Below are positions 52,851 through 64,000 of a stretch of 64,000 bases of DNA, one piece after another. The notes under the pieces are model-generated. The model did no database searches, was not told the origin of the DNA, and worked only from the letters and a program-made list of their open reading frames with translations. The position numbers were made by a program, and so were the translations under genes. Position 1 is the stretch's first letter, and each line of letters opens with the position of its first letter. Origin of the DNA: Motacilla alba alba (Eukaryota; Chordata; Aves; Passeriformes; Motacillidae); contig NC_052017.1 of NCBI RefSeq assembly GCF_015832195.1, positions 69,999,801 through 70,063,800 on the forward strand. The letters are read 5' to 3'.

Positions 52851-55797
52851 GTCCCATTTCCATGGAAATAATTCCAAACTTCACCAAGTAAAACCTTGAA
52901 TAACCTTATCTAATCAGACCTGACCTGCTCTGAACTAAAGTGACACCAGCTGAGACCCAGAGATGCCTTCTGACCTAAGTTATACCATTATCTCTGCTTT
53001 GTGTTTTTAATTAAAGAAATCCCAAAATGTCTCTTGCAGCCTTTGTTTGATTTATGCTATGCCTCTGCCACCCTGCTGGTTTCAGCAGATAAAATGGACT
53101 AAGAGCCACAATAGAGCTACTATGGAAAAGGACAGTAACTGTTCTGCTTAAAAGATTCACAAGTCTTTCTGAAAGAAGCCTCAACACTTGACTTGTATTC
53201 TCAAGTCAAGAATGTCAAACTTGATTCCTACTGGGAATTAACAACAACAAAACACCCAAACAAAACCCTCACAGACCTGCAGCTGAAGTGCTAAGACAAG
53301 AGATTACACATTCATTACTGGACTCATGCAAGAAACCCATTCTGGTAAATATGTCAAATACATCTAGACCAGGAATAGTATAGAAAAAAGGTCCCAAAAC
53401 AGAGTTCATGCAGAAAAACAAAACAGAAATCAAACACAAAAAAGTCACCACAAAAAAAAATACCCTTAACTCTCTGCTTACCCAACAGAAGTAAGCAAGC
53501 ATCCTGAAAGAGCACAAATAAAAACAAATTTCCATCTTACTTTTTAAACTGACAGCAGTGCCTTATTGAGGTATCTAAAACTGAATAGAGAACTTTAGTT
53601 CACCTTCTGCTCTGTCTGCATTAATTCCCACAGAGAGACTCTGGTATAAGATTTTAAGCACCAGAAGAAAGAGAAGTAATGGCATCATTTGCTGGATGGA
53701 GGCCAGGATCTCACATATCCACTCAAGCTTGCATCTCTGGAGACAATGTTTGTTCCTACCATAATTGAGTTATGTTCTGTGCAATGAGAAGGTGAATCAA
53801 TTATGTTCACCACTAAACAGAAAAGCTCAAGTATTCTCTCAAGAGCTTAAAAATTTGCGCAATGGCACCTCCAAAATGCTGTTTATTTTTCTCTTTTAAA
53901 TAAACAACACCACTTTGATTCAATTTCTACTCTTCCTGAAAACTCCTCAGCTTACAAACCCATGAAATGCACTCAGGTTTTAATCCAGCAGGGCCTGGCA
54001 GCTGAGACTCCTTATTTTTATGTTTACACTGAAGTTCCTGATGGAGTAATTTATGTTAAGGGCAGCAGCAGGTAAAACTGCCATCTAAGCCTTTGCTAAG
54101 GCATTAAGGAATTTAGCAGGGAACAATCATCATCTCAGACATTAGAGTCACATTGAAAAGGAAGACTTTAATCACATGTATAAAGAAAAGTATTAATTCT
54201 GTAAGGTCAATGGATTTATAGTATTTTAGAGGTTAATCCTCCGTGTTGGCTGTAATATTGGCTCATTACTTCGGAATACAGATAAAAATTGAACAAAACC
54301 ACTGCAACAGGGCATTGATATGGTGCCAGTCTTCTGTACTTGTTCAAATAGGATATGCAGGTTGCCTTACTCAGAAAATAAAAAAGCCAAACTGAAGACA
54401 GATATCTGCACTCAGTAATACATCACAATTAAAATCTATTTTTGTTTAGTCACAGAAGTCAGTGACTTAAGAGTGTTTTCTGGCACCATTCCACAGATAT
54501 GAATTAAACCTCACATACTGCAAATGGATACAGGTAGGCACATTTTTGGACAACTTTCTAGCTAGAAAAAGCAGGCAGACAAGTACTTCAACCTATGCAT
54601 ATTCAAGTGTTTGGTAAGCTTTGAGCTTTTTCACTAATAAAGACTGATTTCACCTGTAATTAGAATAAATATCATTACTATCAAAACTATCAAATAAAGC
54701 CAGTGTAATTTCTATCACAGTGAATGCCCAGTTCTGCAAACTAATGAACACAAGTGGTTTATCTATTTACCACAGCTTACTGAAGACATTGTGCTTACTC
54801 ATGCTACCCAAGGTAAGAGAAATCTTAAGCATGTCCTGAGAAAGATTAAAGAACCCCTTAATAAAAGTTGTGTAAACTGTTTTAAAGAATATGCATAACA
54901 TTTGTAAGACAAAACAAAGAGTAACCACTTGGAAGTAAATCCCAATCCACATGGATTTAGCCTCCATTTCTGACTCTTTCATGATATTATTTACATAACT
55001 GAAAATCAAAATAAAAGGCAATTCCATACTATTCTTATTAAAATTAAAATCTACCTGGACAGGATCCTCTAGAGAAGTCATATAGTATGTAGTGCTTTTT
55101 GTAAGAATGCAAAGTTACTTTATTCTAGATCATACGGTTGAAGAGTCTGCTATTAAACTCCATCTCCTGTTTATATTTTTAATCAGTAAAAATGAAGAAA
55201 AAGAACTCTACAGGAGATGCTGCGACAGATCAAGTGGACTTTAACAGGAATGACTCACAGCACACCTCTCCACTCCCTTACTTCAGTAAAACAGCTGCAG
55301 AATAGGAGAGGACCTACAGCAGCCATGAGCAGGAGAATGAGCCTTGCAGTTCAAATTACTGCTGCAAAAGCAGCAGAATTCTTTTACAAGGTTTGCCAAT
55401 GTTTGACGAAGTTACTTCAAATTTCCTTGGGATACTTGTTCTTCAACATTGAAACAGTTAATATCTTTTCAAGGCAAAATACCATATTCTAAAAATACCA
55501 AGAAATTAATCCACTGACACAGAAAGTTTTAAATAAAACAGCTTGAAAGCAATTTTGCACACAAATGTACTAATTTGGACAAGAAAATATATTTCCACAC
55601 AGAGCTGCTAATGAATCTTAACTTCCAATTCACAAGAGACCTAATTTTCAATTCAGCAACACAAACATTAAAAACCTGAAAAGACATTTTTCTCATTAAT
55701 ATGCAGTTTTCACAATCTAAGTTATAAGTTTACTGTTTATTATTAGATAGCCTTTACATATATAAATCTGGGTAAAAGACCTACCACTGACAAGTTC

Positions 55798-55865
55798 CTT
55801 AGAACTCAAACAACACCTCTGAGCTAGATCTGTTTAATCCAGCATCCCATTTTCCCCCAGCTCCA
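55798..55865 (-). mobile_element. Tentative old CR1/L3-like 3' end
   Basis: On the plus strand, 'ctgagctagatctgtttaat' followed by 'ccagcatcccattttccccc' resembles the reverse complement of an amniote LINE 3' end, 'gggtcagaccaatggtccat' followed by 'ctagcccagtatcctgtctt'. The match is short and gapped, so this is a weak call. Confidence 0.28.
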
Positions 55866-57334
55866 CACATACAAATGGTACTCCACTTGCTTTCTATTCT
55901 TGGAAAAGCCTCAACAGTCTGGTCTAATTCTGCCTCCAATTCTTCCTGCACCATATTCAGCCAACTTCCATAAAAACATAGCTCACCTGTAAGAAGTCTA
56001 TCTTCAAAAACCCAAGCGCCATAACCTTGGCTTTTGCTCTGTAGTGCCTCCACCTCCTATACAACCTTTGATTAGAACAATTTACTTCTTTCCAACTCCT
56101 GAGTTTTTCACACAGTCTCATGAGCGGACTCATCCCTTCAGCCGCCAAAGTCATCACTCACGCACCAATTAGTTTCGTCTCACTTAAAACAATGTTTCAT
56201 GAATGTAACAAAGTCAGAACCAGTTGCAAATGTTTCTGAGTCTCCTCCTGAGCCCGTAGCCTCAGACAGGCGCCTGCTCTGTCACATGGTTAACAAAGGG
56301 ATAACATTTTAAGCTCCGAGCGAGTCCAGAAGAAAAAAAAAGACAATAAAATGTATTTCACTTTATTGGACCTTTGAACAAAAATTCAAGAGCCTCATTA
56401 GAGACAGGTTTACTGTGAGACACCCACCATTACCCTCTACAGACAGAAGACACCTAGATAAAAAGGATCAACCAAACTAGACCAACCATGGAATAAAGCA
56501 GAATCCTGAAACCACATAAAGTCTTATTAATACCAATAGCAGTATTTATGAAACTGAACCTTTTCCCTCTTGTCCTATAGAAGAGGACTCTAGGTACCCT
56601 CCCTGAAGTCTAACATCCAAAGTATTCCAAGCTCCCTATTATCTACATAACTTACTTATCATTAAAAGCTGTCTCGGCAGCAACAGAAGAATTATGTGTG
56701 CCGGGTGACTCAAAAAGGTCAGAAACCTAAGCATTAGTAAGGAACCAAAGTTACCTGATTTTAACACTGCAGTTTTACATTTGTATTTTTGCTCCTCCAT
56801 AGATACAAATATACACACACATTATTTTAACCATTTTAAGATAGATACAGTGGCAGGGTGCTACACATCTTCCCCTCCATTACTGCATTTCAGGAAGTCA
56901 CCCAATTTTCCCTCCTAGCACTGTTCTGGTACACTTCAATGGCCTTAGACACCGTACAAGAAACCAAAACTACACTGGAGGACAAGGGAGAGAAGAGTAA
57001 GTAAAACACAAAATTAGTCACCAATTACTTCCTGTAATTACAGCAAAAAGAAACAGCAGAAGTAAACTATTAAATGCAGGTGGTAAATCTATGACAGTAT
57101 TTTTAAGTTAAAGAGAGTAAATCTGCAAGCAAATCTGATATTTAAGTGCTTTCAGAGCTGTTTCTTCAAGCAGGGATATCGGAAACACCCGCAAAATTAC
57201 TCAGATATAAAATCTGACTTTCCATGTTCACTCACTTCAGGGAAGTTTTAATACATGTTTTCCTATCCTTTGCAGCTTGATCTGTTATTGACTGAAGAGC
57301 AGCTGACTGGGCTTACAGCAGTCAAAAGCAACTG

Positions 57335-57482
57335 TGCTTGTGGTGAGTGACCATGAGACACTGGAGCTCAAGATCCTGATGGGAGTGAGGAAGCAGAGCA
57401 GCAGGGTAGGTACTCAAACACATGAAAGCAGACTCTGGCTTATTCAAGAAGGCTGTAGGAGGAACACCCTGGCAGACACCTC
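57335..57482 (+). mobile_element. Decayed CR1 LINE fragment, region 5' of the reverse transcriptase
   Basis: The blocks 'gtgaccatgagacactggag', 'ctcaagatcctgatgggagt', 'gcagactctggcttattcaa' and 'ggaacaccctgg' follow the order and spacing of the CR1 ORF2 stretch between endonuclease and reverse transcriptase. That stretch is usually 'cgaccatgagatagtggagt', 'agagcagactttggcctctt' and 'ggaagaatcccatggga'. The open frame 57334-57591 on the plus strand is a remnant reading of this fragment plus flank. It is not a functional gene. Confidence 0.75.
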
Positions 57483-58781
57483 TGAAGCTATATTTAATGG
57501 GGTAGAACTCATCCCATTGACAGCAGAAAAACATCACATTCATTTCTTCTCTAGAAGAAAAGATCTTTCCTATTTAAAACCGTGGTTTTGAAGTTCTAAC
57601 TGCTAAGAAGTGGCCAGCACTGAAAAACAATGCTAAGCATCTATGAAAGAGTATAATATGCACAAACTAATGTCTCCTTTTCTCCCTACACAGCTCATTT
57701 GTCTCCAAGGCAAATTCTGAAAATCTCATTACAAGAAGTAGTTGAGAAACTTTGAGATAGACATACCCCTAAAAAATGCTCATTTACAGATTCAAATCAC
57801 ATTTATTTTCCTTACATTGCAGTCTCAGTTCAGAGATGGCTGAAACAACCTTGTATTAGATAGGATGAAAGCACTGAGTTTTGGATTGCATTCAACCCCA
57901 AGCATTTAGGTGTAGATCAAATCCTCCCCAAACTCCATTTTGCTAGCATCTAAAGTCACCTCAACTCCAGCTTCGTAATCCCGTTCTCAATTACTTGAAG
58001 CAGTCCTTTTCTACGATAGGCACCTACATTCAAGGAGAACAACATGGAACTCCACTAAATGCTGTACTTTTGAGGGGATCAAAACAACACACATTTCTTC
58101 TCCCATTATACATGAACACCTTAATATAGTCTTAGGAGAGCACTTCCTTCTAGAAATAGAGCTTGTCATGGAGATCAGTGAGGAAAAAGGGACAAGGTGA
58201 CACATACATTCCTTTTTCTTTCCCCTTCCCCCAGTTCATCTTTATGCTTAAATATGTTTTTCTCTTAGCATTAGAATCTTAGCATAAGAACAGGTAACAG
58301 CCACCAATTTGTTTTGGCTATAGTCTGAAGGTAAATTTCAAGGAAAGCAATAAAGTACTGTTCTAGAAATTCGAACAAACAAACCCAGCTTCTTCCAAAA
58401 CAGTGTCTGAACACACACAATCCTCCTATTAAAATAAAAAACAGCTGCCTAAGCTACCCTGTTAGCCAAGTAGGCTGTTCTCTAGCCATGATTCTAGGAG
58501 AACACATAAGCACAGAACATACCCAGCACTGCTTGTGTAAGTACCACTGTAATGAAGACAGAGAAAAGACCTTCTTGAATCTCTCATAATATATTTGCCT
58601 TAAATATTAGCAAGCACATCTGATTAGTATAACAACCACCCATTTTTAATTTGTGTTTTTAAATATATATTTTACGGCCAACATGTTCTACTCTGGAAGT
58701 CAACTCTCTGTGAGCATTTTACATGCATGTCAACAGAATTGCTGCAAAAGGGGTTACATACCTATTTCATACAGCAACACT

Positions 58782-58821
58782 AGTAACTGGACAGCTTACT
58801 CAGTAACTGGTCAGCTTACAC
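58782..58821. repeat. 20-bp tandem duplication
   Basis: agtaactggacagcttactc (58782-58801) is followed by agtaactggtcagcttacac (58802-58821), with 18 of 20 bases identical. Confidence 0.93.
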
Positions 58822-59129
58822 AAGCTGATTAATTTTAGACAAACCTCAGCAAGGCAATATTGCCCAAAATAAGGCTCTTTTAATCCCTCCCCAAAAAGTC
58901 CCCATGCCACATATACTGCCCAGACACCTAGAAGAAATATGGAACTCCAAAAGATCTAAGAGACTCCTTCTTCCCGCTCCAGTTTTCTATCTGATGGTCT
59001 ACTTGCTTTGTCAGCAAGGCAGGCCACAAGAACTTTTTTCCTCAAAGGGTCTCCCAGGAAAAACAAACACTCCACAAAGCAAAAGGATTTCCCTCCAAAC
59101 ATTTTAGCAATCTGCACAGTGGAGGGACT

Positions 59130-59158
59130 GGGGGGGGGGGGGGGGGGGGGGGGGGGGG
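59130..59158 (+). repeat. Homopolymer of 29 G
   Basis: This is an uninterrupted G tract on the plus strand, so it is C in the PHLPP1 sense direction. It follows 'ggagggact' and precedes 'aagcaaat'. The open frames across it (59008-59400 plus, 58956-59195 minus) carry artificial polyglycine and polyproline stretches and are not genes. Confidence 0.95.
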
Positions 59159-60739
59159 AAGCAAATACCAGCGCAAAAAGCTCAGTTTTAATCAACCTCC
59201 TAACACCGTACCATTGTCATGGTGTCATGCCACTAATTTCTCCTACTTTTGAATACTTCCTACTGACCTCTGGATCCAGAGGATGCCAGCGACATGTCAA
59301 CATGATACTACCACTACTGTGCAAGTTACCCCCAAGCGATTCTCTAATCTGCACCAAGTGCTACTTTGGACGGATTGTTTTGTTTATGCCTGGAGCTTAA
59401 GTCTTTAGAAGTTATGCAAGTTAGGGCATCCAGGCTTAACCCTCAATTTTTGTGTTCAAAAGTGCAGTCTTCTTGATTTCAAATTCTTCCACATCACTGG
59501 TGGACAATTTTTACTAGTCATTTGTAAGTTTTGAAAATGTTTTCTTTAGCTGTAACACATCATATAATACTCTGTAGTAAGAAAGCTTTCTGCAGAATTA
59601 AGCATAATTCAAAACACCAATTACACAATTAGCAAATCTCTGCAAGCTGACAGCCCAGCACTAGGTAGGGAAAGCGAAAGACAGGATCAACTTTCCCCTT
59701 GTAAGTTTCTTAAAAATAAGAAGACAAGTTTCTTTTACCTATCATACTGATGCAGTTCCCTTTGTTTTGGACAAGAAGTTTTATATGTGCAGCCTTCATA
59801 CACATTTCATGATTCCTATACAAAAAAGCCTAATTGACAGAAAGGTTTCAAACTTCAAACAACAAGATACTGTGGATTTTGTGTTCTAGCTTTGTCCCTT
59901 TGTATCCCTACAAAAGCTGGTCAGTGAACTGCACACAACTTGTCTTTTTTCCTGCATCCAGACATTAAAATAAACAAGGGTGAAAGAGACTAGAGTCACA
60001 AGTTTTTAATTTATTAGTGCTAAAATTACATTATTATCATACTTAATATAAAATAACACCAGAGGTTCAACACCTTACTAACTATATCGTGTGATAGGTG
60101 GATCGGATGGTATGCAGCAGGAGTCGTGGGAGGACACCCACTGAAAAAGGTACCATGTAAATATTTGCACATTTATTTTTAAGAAGGCTTAAGTTAGAAG
60201 TCTATGAGAATTCAACAAATGTTAGAGATACAGGCAAACTCCTTATTTTAGATACTTCAAAAAACAGGTTTTTAAGATGTTATAAAAACAATGTCACATC
60301 AGTACCTTCTGATTTTGCAGTGACCACTATACCAAACCTTTTTAAAAACTAAATGCCCACACACAAGAGTTTACAGCTAGACAGCACTACTCCTTGTTCA
60401 GATGTACAAAAGATGCCCAGAGACACAGGTAAATGGTACTGACACATTCATTTATCTTTAAGAATTTTCTGTAGCCCCCAAGTGCCAATAAAGCAAAAAA
60501 AAAGATGGTAAGAAGCACTGCCTCCTGAGCTACAGATCTGACCCCCAAAACTATGTTTTTCAGACTCAGTGTCTTACAGACATTAGGATGGAAGAACTTG
60601 CCTATGGAAGGCAACCCTGAAAGTGGCATGTCCTGGTGAGCAGCATTAGGCCCACGCAAACTGCACAAAGCTCAAAAGGCATCACACTTCTGGGTGATGT
60701 CAAAGCAAGGCCTTGTCACTGCAACTGAACGTAGGAAAT

Positions 60740-60850
60740 TAAAAAACTAATAAACAAAAAAAACAAAAAAAACCCCAAAAAAACCCCAACAACAACAAAA
60801 ACCCAAACCTCAAAAAAAAAAAAAACCACCAAAAAAACCTCATCAAAACA
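60740..60850 (+). repeat. A/C-rich low-complexity tract
   Basis: About 110 bp consists of A runs broken by ccc, aac and acc. It could be a decayed poly(A) tail, but no retroposed body was recognised just upstream. Confidence 0.9.
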
Positions 60851-61650
60851 AGATTCATCCATTATAAAGATTAGCCTATCGTACTGCATATTACTCCACA
60901 GGGAGGAGTAAAAGAGACTGTGCTAACAGGGTACAGAAGTGTTACACACACCACAGTAAAAACCAGCCAGCATGGCTAAATACACCCACCCATTCAGCCA
61001 AAGCAAGATTCCGCCTTTCAAAAGTTTTATCCCGTTCCCACTCATTTCTATGGGCTGGAAGACATAGCAAACAGTAACTATCTTTTCAAGGCACAGACAA
61101 CATACATTTCACTCAACCATGCCCAGCAGCCTCATAAGAACAGACAGGGTGCTCTTTTAATGCAGATTCAGAAAAGTTGAGCACAAAGCCCCAGAATTTC
61201 CAATGGTGGCTGCTTCAGGAAGCTTTCTAGAAGAAATGTAATAGAGCGCTCTCTTCAGTACAGAAATCCCTTGAAAGGAAACAGATTTCATTTTCATTCA
61301 GCCCAGACCAGCCCTTTGGCACTGAAGGGTCAGAGATGCCTGAAGCTGTGCAAGCAGTGACTGACTCCCCAGAGCCTCCAAGAACAGTGGTTCAGGACAG
61401 TACATTATACAACACCAATCAAGAACCCTTCCCTTGCTGCAAACAAATTTGCTTTATTCAAAAAAAAGAAGGAATATCCATTCTTCCACACTAATTAATA
61501 ATTAGTAATTTTTAACAGGCAATAGGGCAATGGAGTTGGCAGAGCACTCTGTACGGCCTCCTCCCTTAGGAAATTCTCTATTTGCTCTCTGCATGCCCCA
61601 CTACCTGCCCCTAAAACCACGACAACATCACCACCCTTGCCCATGACCAC

Positions 61651-61664
61651 TTTTTTTTTTTTTT
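61651..61664 (+). repeat. Poly(T), 14 nt
   Basis: Uninterrupted T run within the large intron. Confidence 0.9.
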
Positions 61665-62011
61665 CTGAAGCAGAAAGTACACACAGCCCAAAAAAAGCTG
61701 AGGTAAAATTCCAAAAATCACAAATATTTAATCTCAGTCATCTAGATAACTGTATCTGAGCTTGAAAGCAACACTATAAAGCCCGATTAATGTTTAAAGT
61801 GTACAAAAATTACAGCAACACACTTGATTGGTAGTGTTTACCTACCATGTTATGAAGCCAGGCAGAAATAAAAGTTTAAAAGCTAAAGATGTTAAAAGAC
61901 AATTTGTTTTCTTTGCGTTTTAATAAAGACCAAAAATAATTTCTGCCTTTCAAACCTCTCCCAGCCCCTCCATTTTTTCTTCTGGAATTTACATTTAGAA
62001 TCTTCAAATTC

Positions 62012-62040
62012 TGATTTTGTTTGTTTTTGTTGGTTTTTTC
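62012..62040 (+). repeat. T/G-rich low-complexity tract
   Basis: The tract is a T-rich run interrupted by single or paired G (ttttgtttgtttttgttggt). Confidence 0.8.
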
Positions 62041-62994
62041 TCCCATGGAGAAGTGAAAAAAAAGGAAGAGCTGCAAATGAGGTTTCTGGAAAAGTGCTCC
62101 AATGATTTCTTGCAACTGGATTACAAGTTAACAGGAAAACAAGGGATTTGTAGCTACTGAACTTTTGGATTATTTAGCCCAGCAATTTGCTAATGCAAGC
62201 TATTGTATGCTCCAACATCAGGGCCACATGAAACATCTGTTTTGGTACTCACAACCTGCATGCAGCTCCGGGACTGTCCAGTCACTTAAAGTGGAAGACT
62301 GCTTGACTACTTTAGATAATGGTACGGCAGTCCAGCATCATGTCCAGCCAATCTGCTGGAAGGTTTCCTTGGAAGAAAGTGCTCACCCACACACTGCAGA
62401 AACCAGAAGGCTGCTGCTCTTGTGACTTTCCATAGTGTTAGAGTCTTGCCACAGAAGAAAGACCTCCACCTTGCAAGCACCCAGCTTCCAAGAGAGAACT
62501 CCCAACAGAAGAACAAAAATCCAGGGGTTTCTAGGTGTAATACAGAAATGAAAGGGAAGAGGAAAAAAGTAATTCACCATTTCCCCCTGTAGTTTTAAGA
62601 TCAAAACTATGGAAGAAACTTGTATGCTAAAATGTTTCTCATCATTATCAGGAATATGAAGGGGAAAGGACCAGATGCCACAAAGTTTGCCATCTTGCCC
62701 AAAGCCCTCCTAAACAATTTTTCATCTCAAAATACTTAAGAAAAAGTTAAACATAATTTAAAAATTAATAAAAGCTGACAACATGGTGTATCCACTAGAG
62801 TTGCCTTCACAGTTTTTTTTTAATCACAAAAATATGTGAGCCAAAAGAAGAACATGGTACTGTTGCATCAGTAAGATTATACAGTTTTATCTTGTATGGA
62901 CATAAGAATCCTAGAGAAATTTTGAGTCTCAGGTAACTCAGTGTCTTTTACAGTCATCATAAAATGCAAACACTGAAGACCCGTGATTGAATGA

Positions 62995-63024
62995 ATATAT
63001 ATATATATGCATATATATATATAT
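62995..63024. repeat. Perfect (AT)n-GC-(AT)n palindrome
   Basis: Seven AT units (62995-63008), then GC, then seven AT units (63011-63024) make a self-complementary 30-bp block. It is a microsatellite with one central interruption and could extrude as a cruciform. Confidence 0.9.
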
Positions 63025-64000
63025 CTGCCCATACTTTCCAACTTTGAGGGTTTAAAGTAGAAATATTAAAATATTTTCAAGAAAGGTGCTACACAGTGAC
63101 TACAACAGTTTTAAAACTCACAGGGAAACTGAAAAAAAAGGACAGAAGCTTGCCAGGTGACAGAACACAACCTCCATCTGACTGTCCTGATTTGCCCCAG
63201 GTTTATACTAGTTTGCATGTTATGCTCTTGCAAAAGACAGTACAATGTTGACATTAAAAGTGAAACAATGACAGATAACTATTATCAGTGTAATAAAATG
63301 TTTAAGAGCTGGCTAAGTTGAACAGGACCAGAGGAAAATTCCAAAGCCTAATTTTATCCTCTTAAGTATCTAGATATATAGACATGTTTGCAGAAATATT
63401 TTCCATTCACATGATGGCTACAGTATTAATTACTATCTTACAAACTTCTGCTTAACACACACACTCACAAAGGCATATGTTTCAACAGAGTAAATCTTAC
63501 ACCACTGATGGTGGGGAAATCAGGCACAAAAGAAGTGGCTTTCGATGAAAACCAAGACAGTTTTCATATGTAAAACTCATCCACACCGTAATAAGCCTTT
63601 GACTCCTAGTTTACCTCTGTGATAGGTCCCCAATACCAGATTATAAAGGCAGAGGGAACAAGACAATCCTATGGAGACTGGTACTTTCAGGTGATAGTAT
63701 CTTGCACAAAGCATCTTGTGGCAAGTGCTTGATTTGCTTATATAAGCAAGAAACTAAACAAAAAGACTTGGCATTCCAACAGAACAGACAGCTCTTGAGC
63801 ATTCATCTACTCACAACGCTAACAGCTAGGAGGAGCAATAGCATAAGCACACTTTCCAACACCCCTTTTTGTAACAGCAATCATCAGCTCAACACAACAT
63901 GCTATAATAATTAAAAAAGGATAGGAATTACGCTTTCTGTTCAGCCCAGCTCTCCTCTTACTCATAATACTGTCAGACTTTCAAAGATAGTTGCCTTAAC

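Larger units (their letters stand above)
10115..64000 (-). other. PHLPP1: PHLPP1 large upstream intron (3' portion, at least 53.9 kb)
   Basis: On the minus strand everything upstream of the exon at 9918-10114 is intron up to the window edge. No other exon with matching phase and splice sites was recognised in this 53.9 kb. The intron is phase 1. The 5' coding part of PHLPP1 (long N-terminal region and start of the PH domain) and the promoter therefore lie beyond 64000. The stretch holds the CR1 fragments, candidate ancient repeat relics, simple repeats and short tandem duplications listed separately. Between them I see only unremarkable AT-rich sequence. I cannot exclude unannotated noncoding transcripts or small alternative exons. 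Confidence 0.75.

Noticed and set aside
59008..59400. 130-aa plus-strand frame, longest in the window
   Set aside because: It crosses the 29-G run, giving a polyglycine block, and otherwise has no family resemblance. The opposite frame gives polyproline from the same tract.
1..64000. CRISPR arrays, operons, bacterial regulatory sites, tRNA or rRNA genes
   Set aside because: None seen; spliced vertebrate exons and CR1 repeats show this is eukaryotic intronic DNA.

Overview
This window reads as nuclear DNA of a sauropsid, most probably a bird. It is AT-rich and has very little coding sequence. Its recognisable interspersed repeats are mainly CR1 LINE fragments, with no Alu- or L1-like sequence. 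It also has the A/C-rich low-complexity tracts common in bird introns. The species cannot be named from the sequence.

Only one gene is supported. It lies on the minus strand and is identified from two short, cleanly spliced exons at 9918-10114 and 7772-7897. Together they encode 107 residues of the pleckstrin-homology (PH) domain of PHLPP1, the PH-domain and leucine-rich-repeat protein phosphatase that dephosphorylates AKT and PKC. Both exons have consensus AG acceptors and GT donors, and their phases join exactly. The gene's N-terminal coding part and promoter must lie beyond position 64000. The leucine-rich repeats, PP2C-type phosphatase domain and C-terminus must lie before position 1.

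Layout: 1-7771 is the 5' part (in gene orientation) of the intron after the second exon seen here. 7898-9917 is a 2.0 kb intron carrying one CR1 3' end. 10115-64000 is the 3' portion of a very large upstream intron, at least 53.9 kb. That intron holds scattered CR1 pieces at about 13.1, 15.3, 22.9, 52.5 and 57.3 kb, two or three candidate ancient SINE/LINE relics (37.8, 42.7 and more doubtfully 55.8 kb), simple repeats, and several exact or near-exact short tandem duplications.

No undescribed gene system, CRISPR array, operon or RNA gene was found. The oddest local structures are a perfect spacer-free 38-bp palindrome at 28852-28889, an uninterrupted run of 29 G at 59130-59158, a run of 17 C at 39240-39256, a perfect 30-bp (AT)n/GC/(AT)n palindrome at 62995-63024, and a recurring class of 17-20 bp head-to-tail duplications. 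All open reading frames other than the two exons look like chance ORFs: they are short, start at arbitrary ATGs, are low in complexity, or run through repeats.
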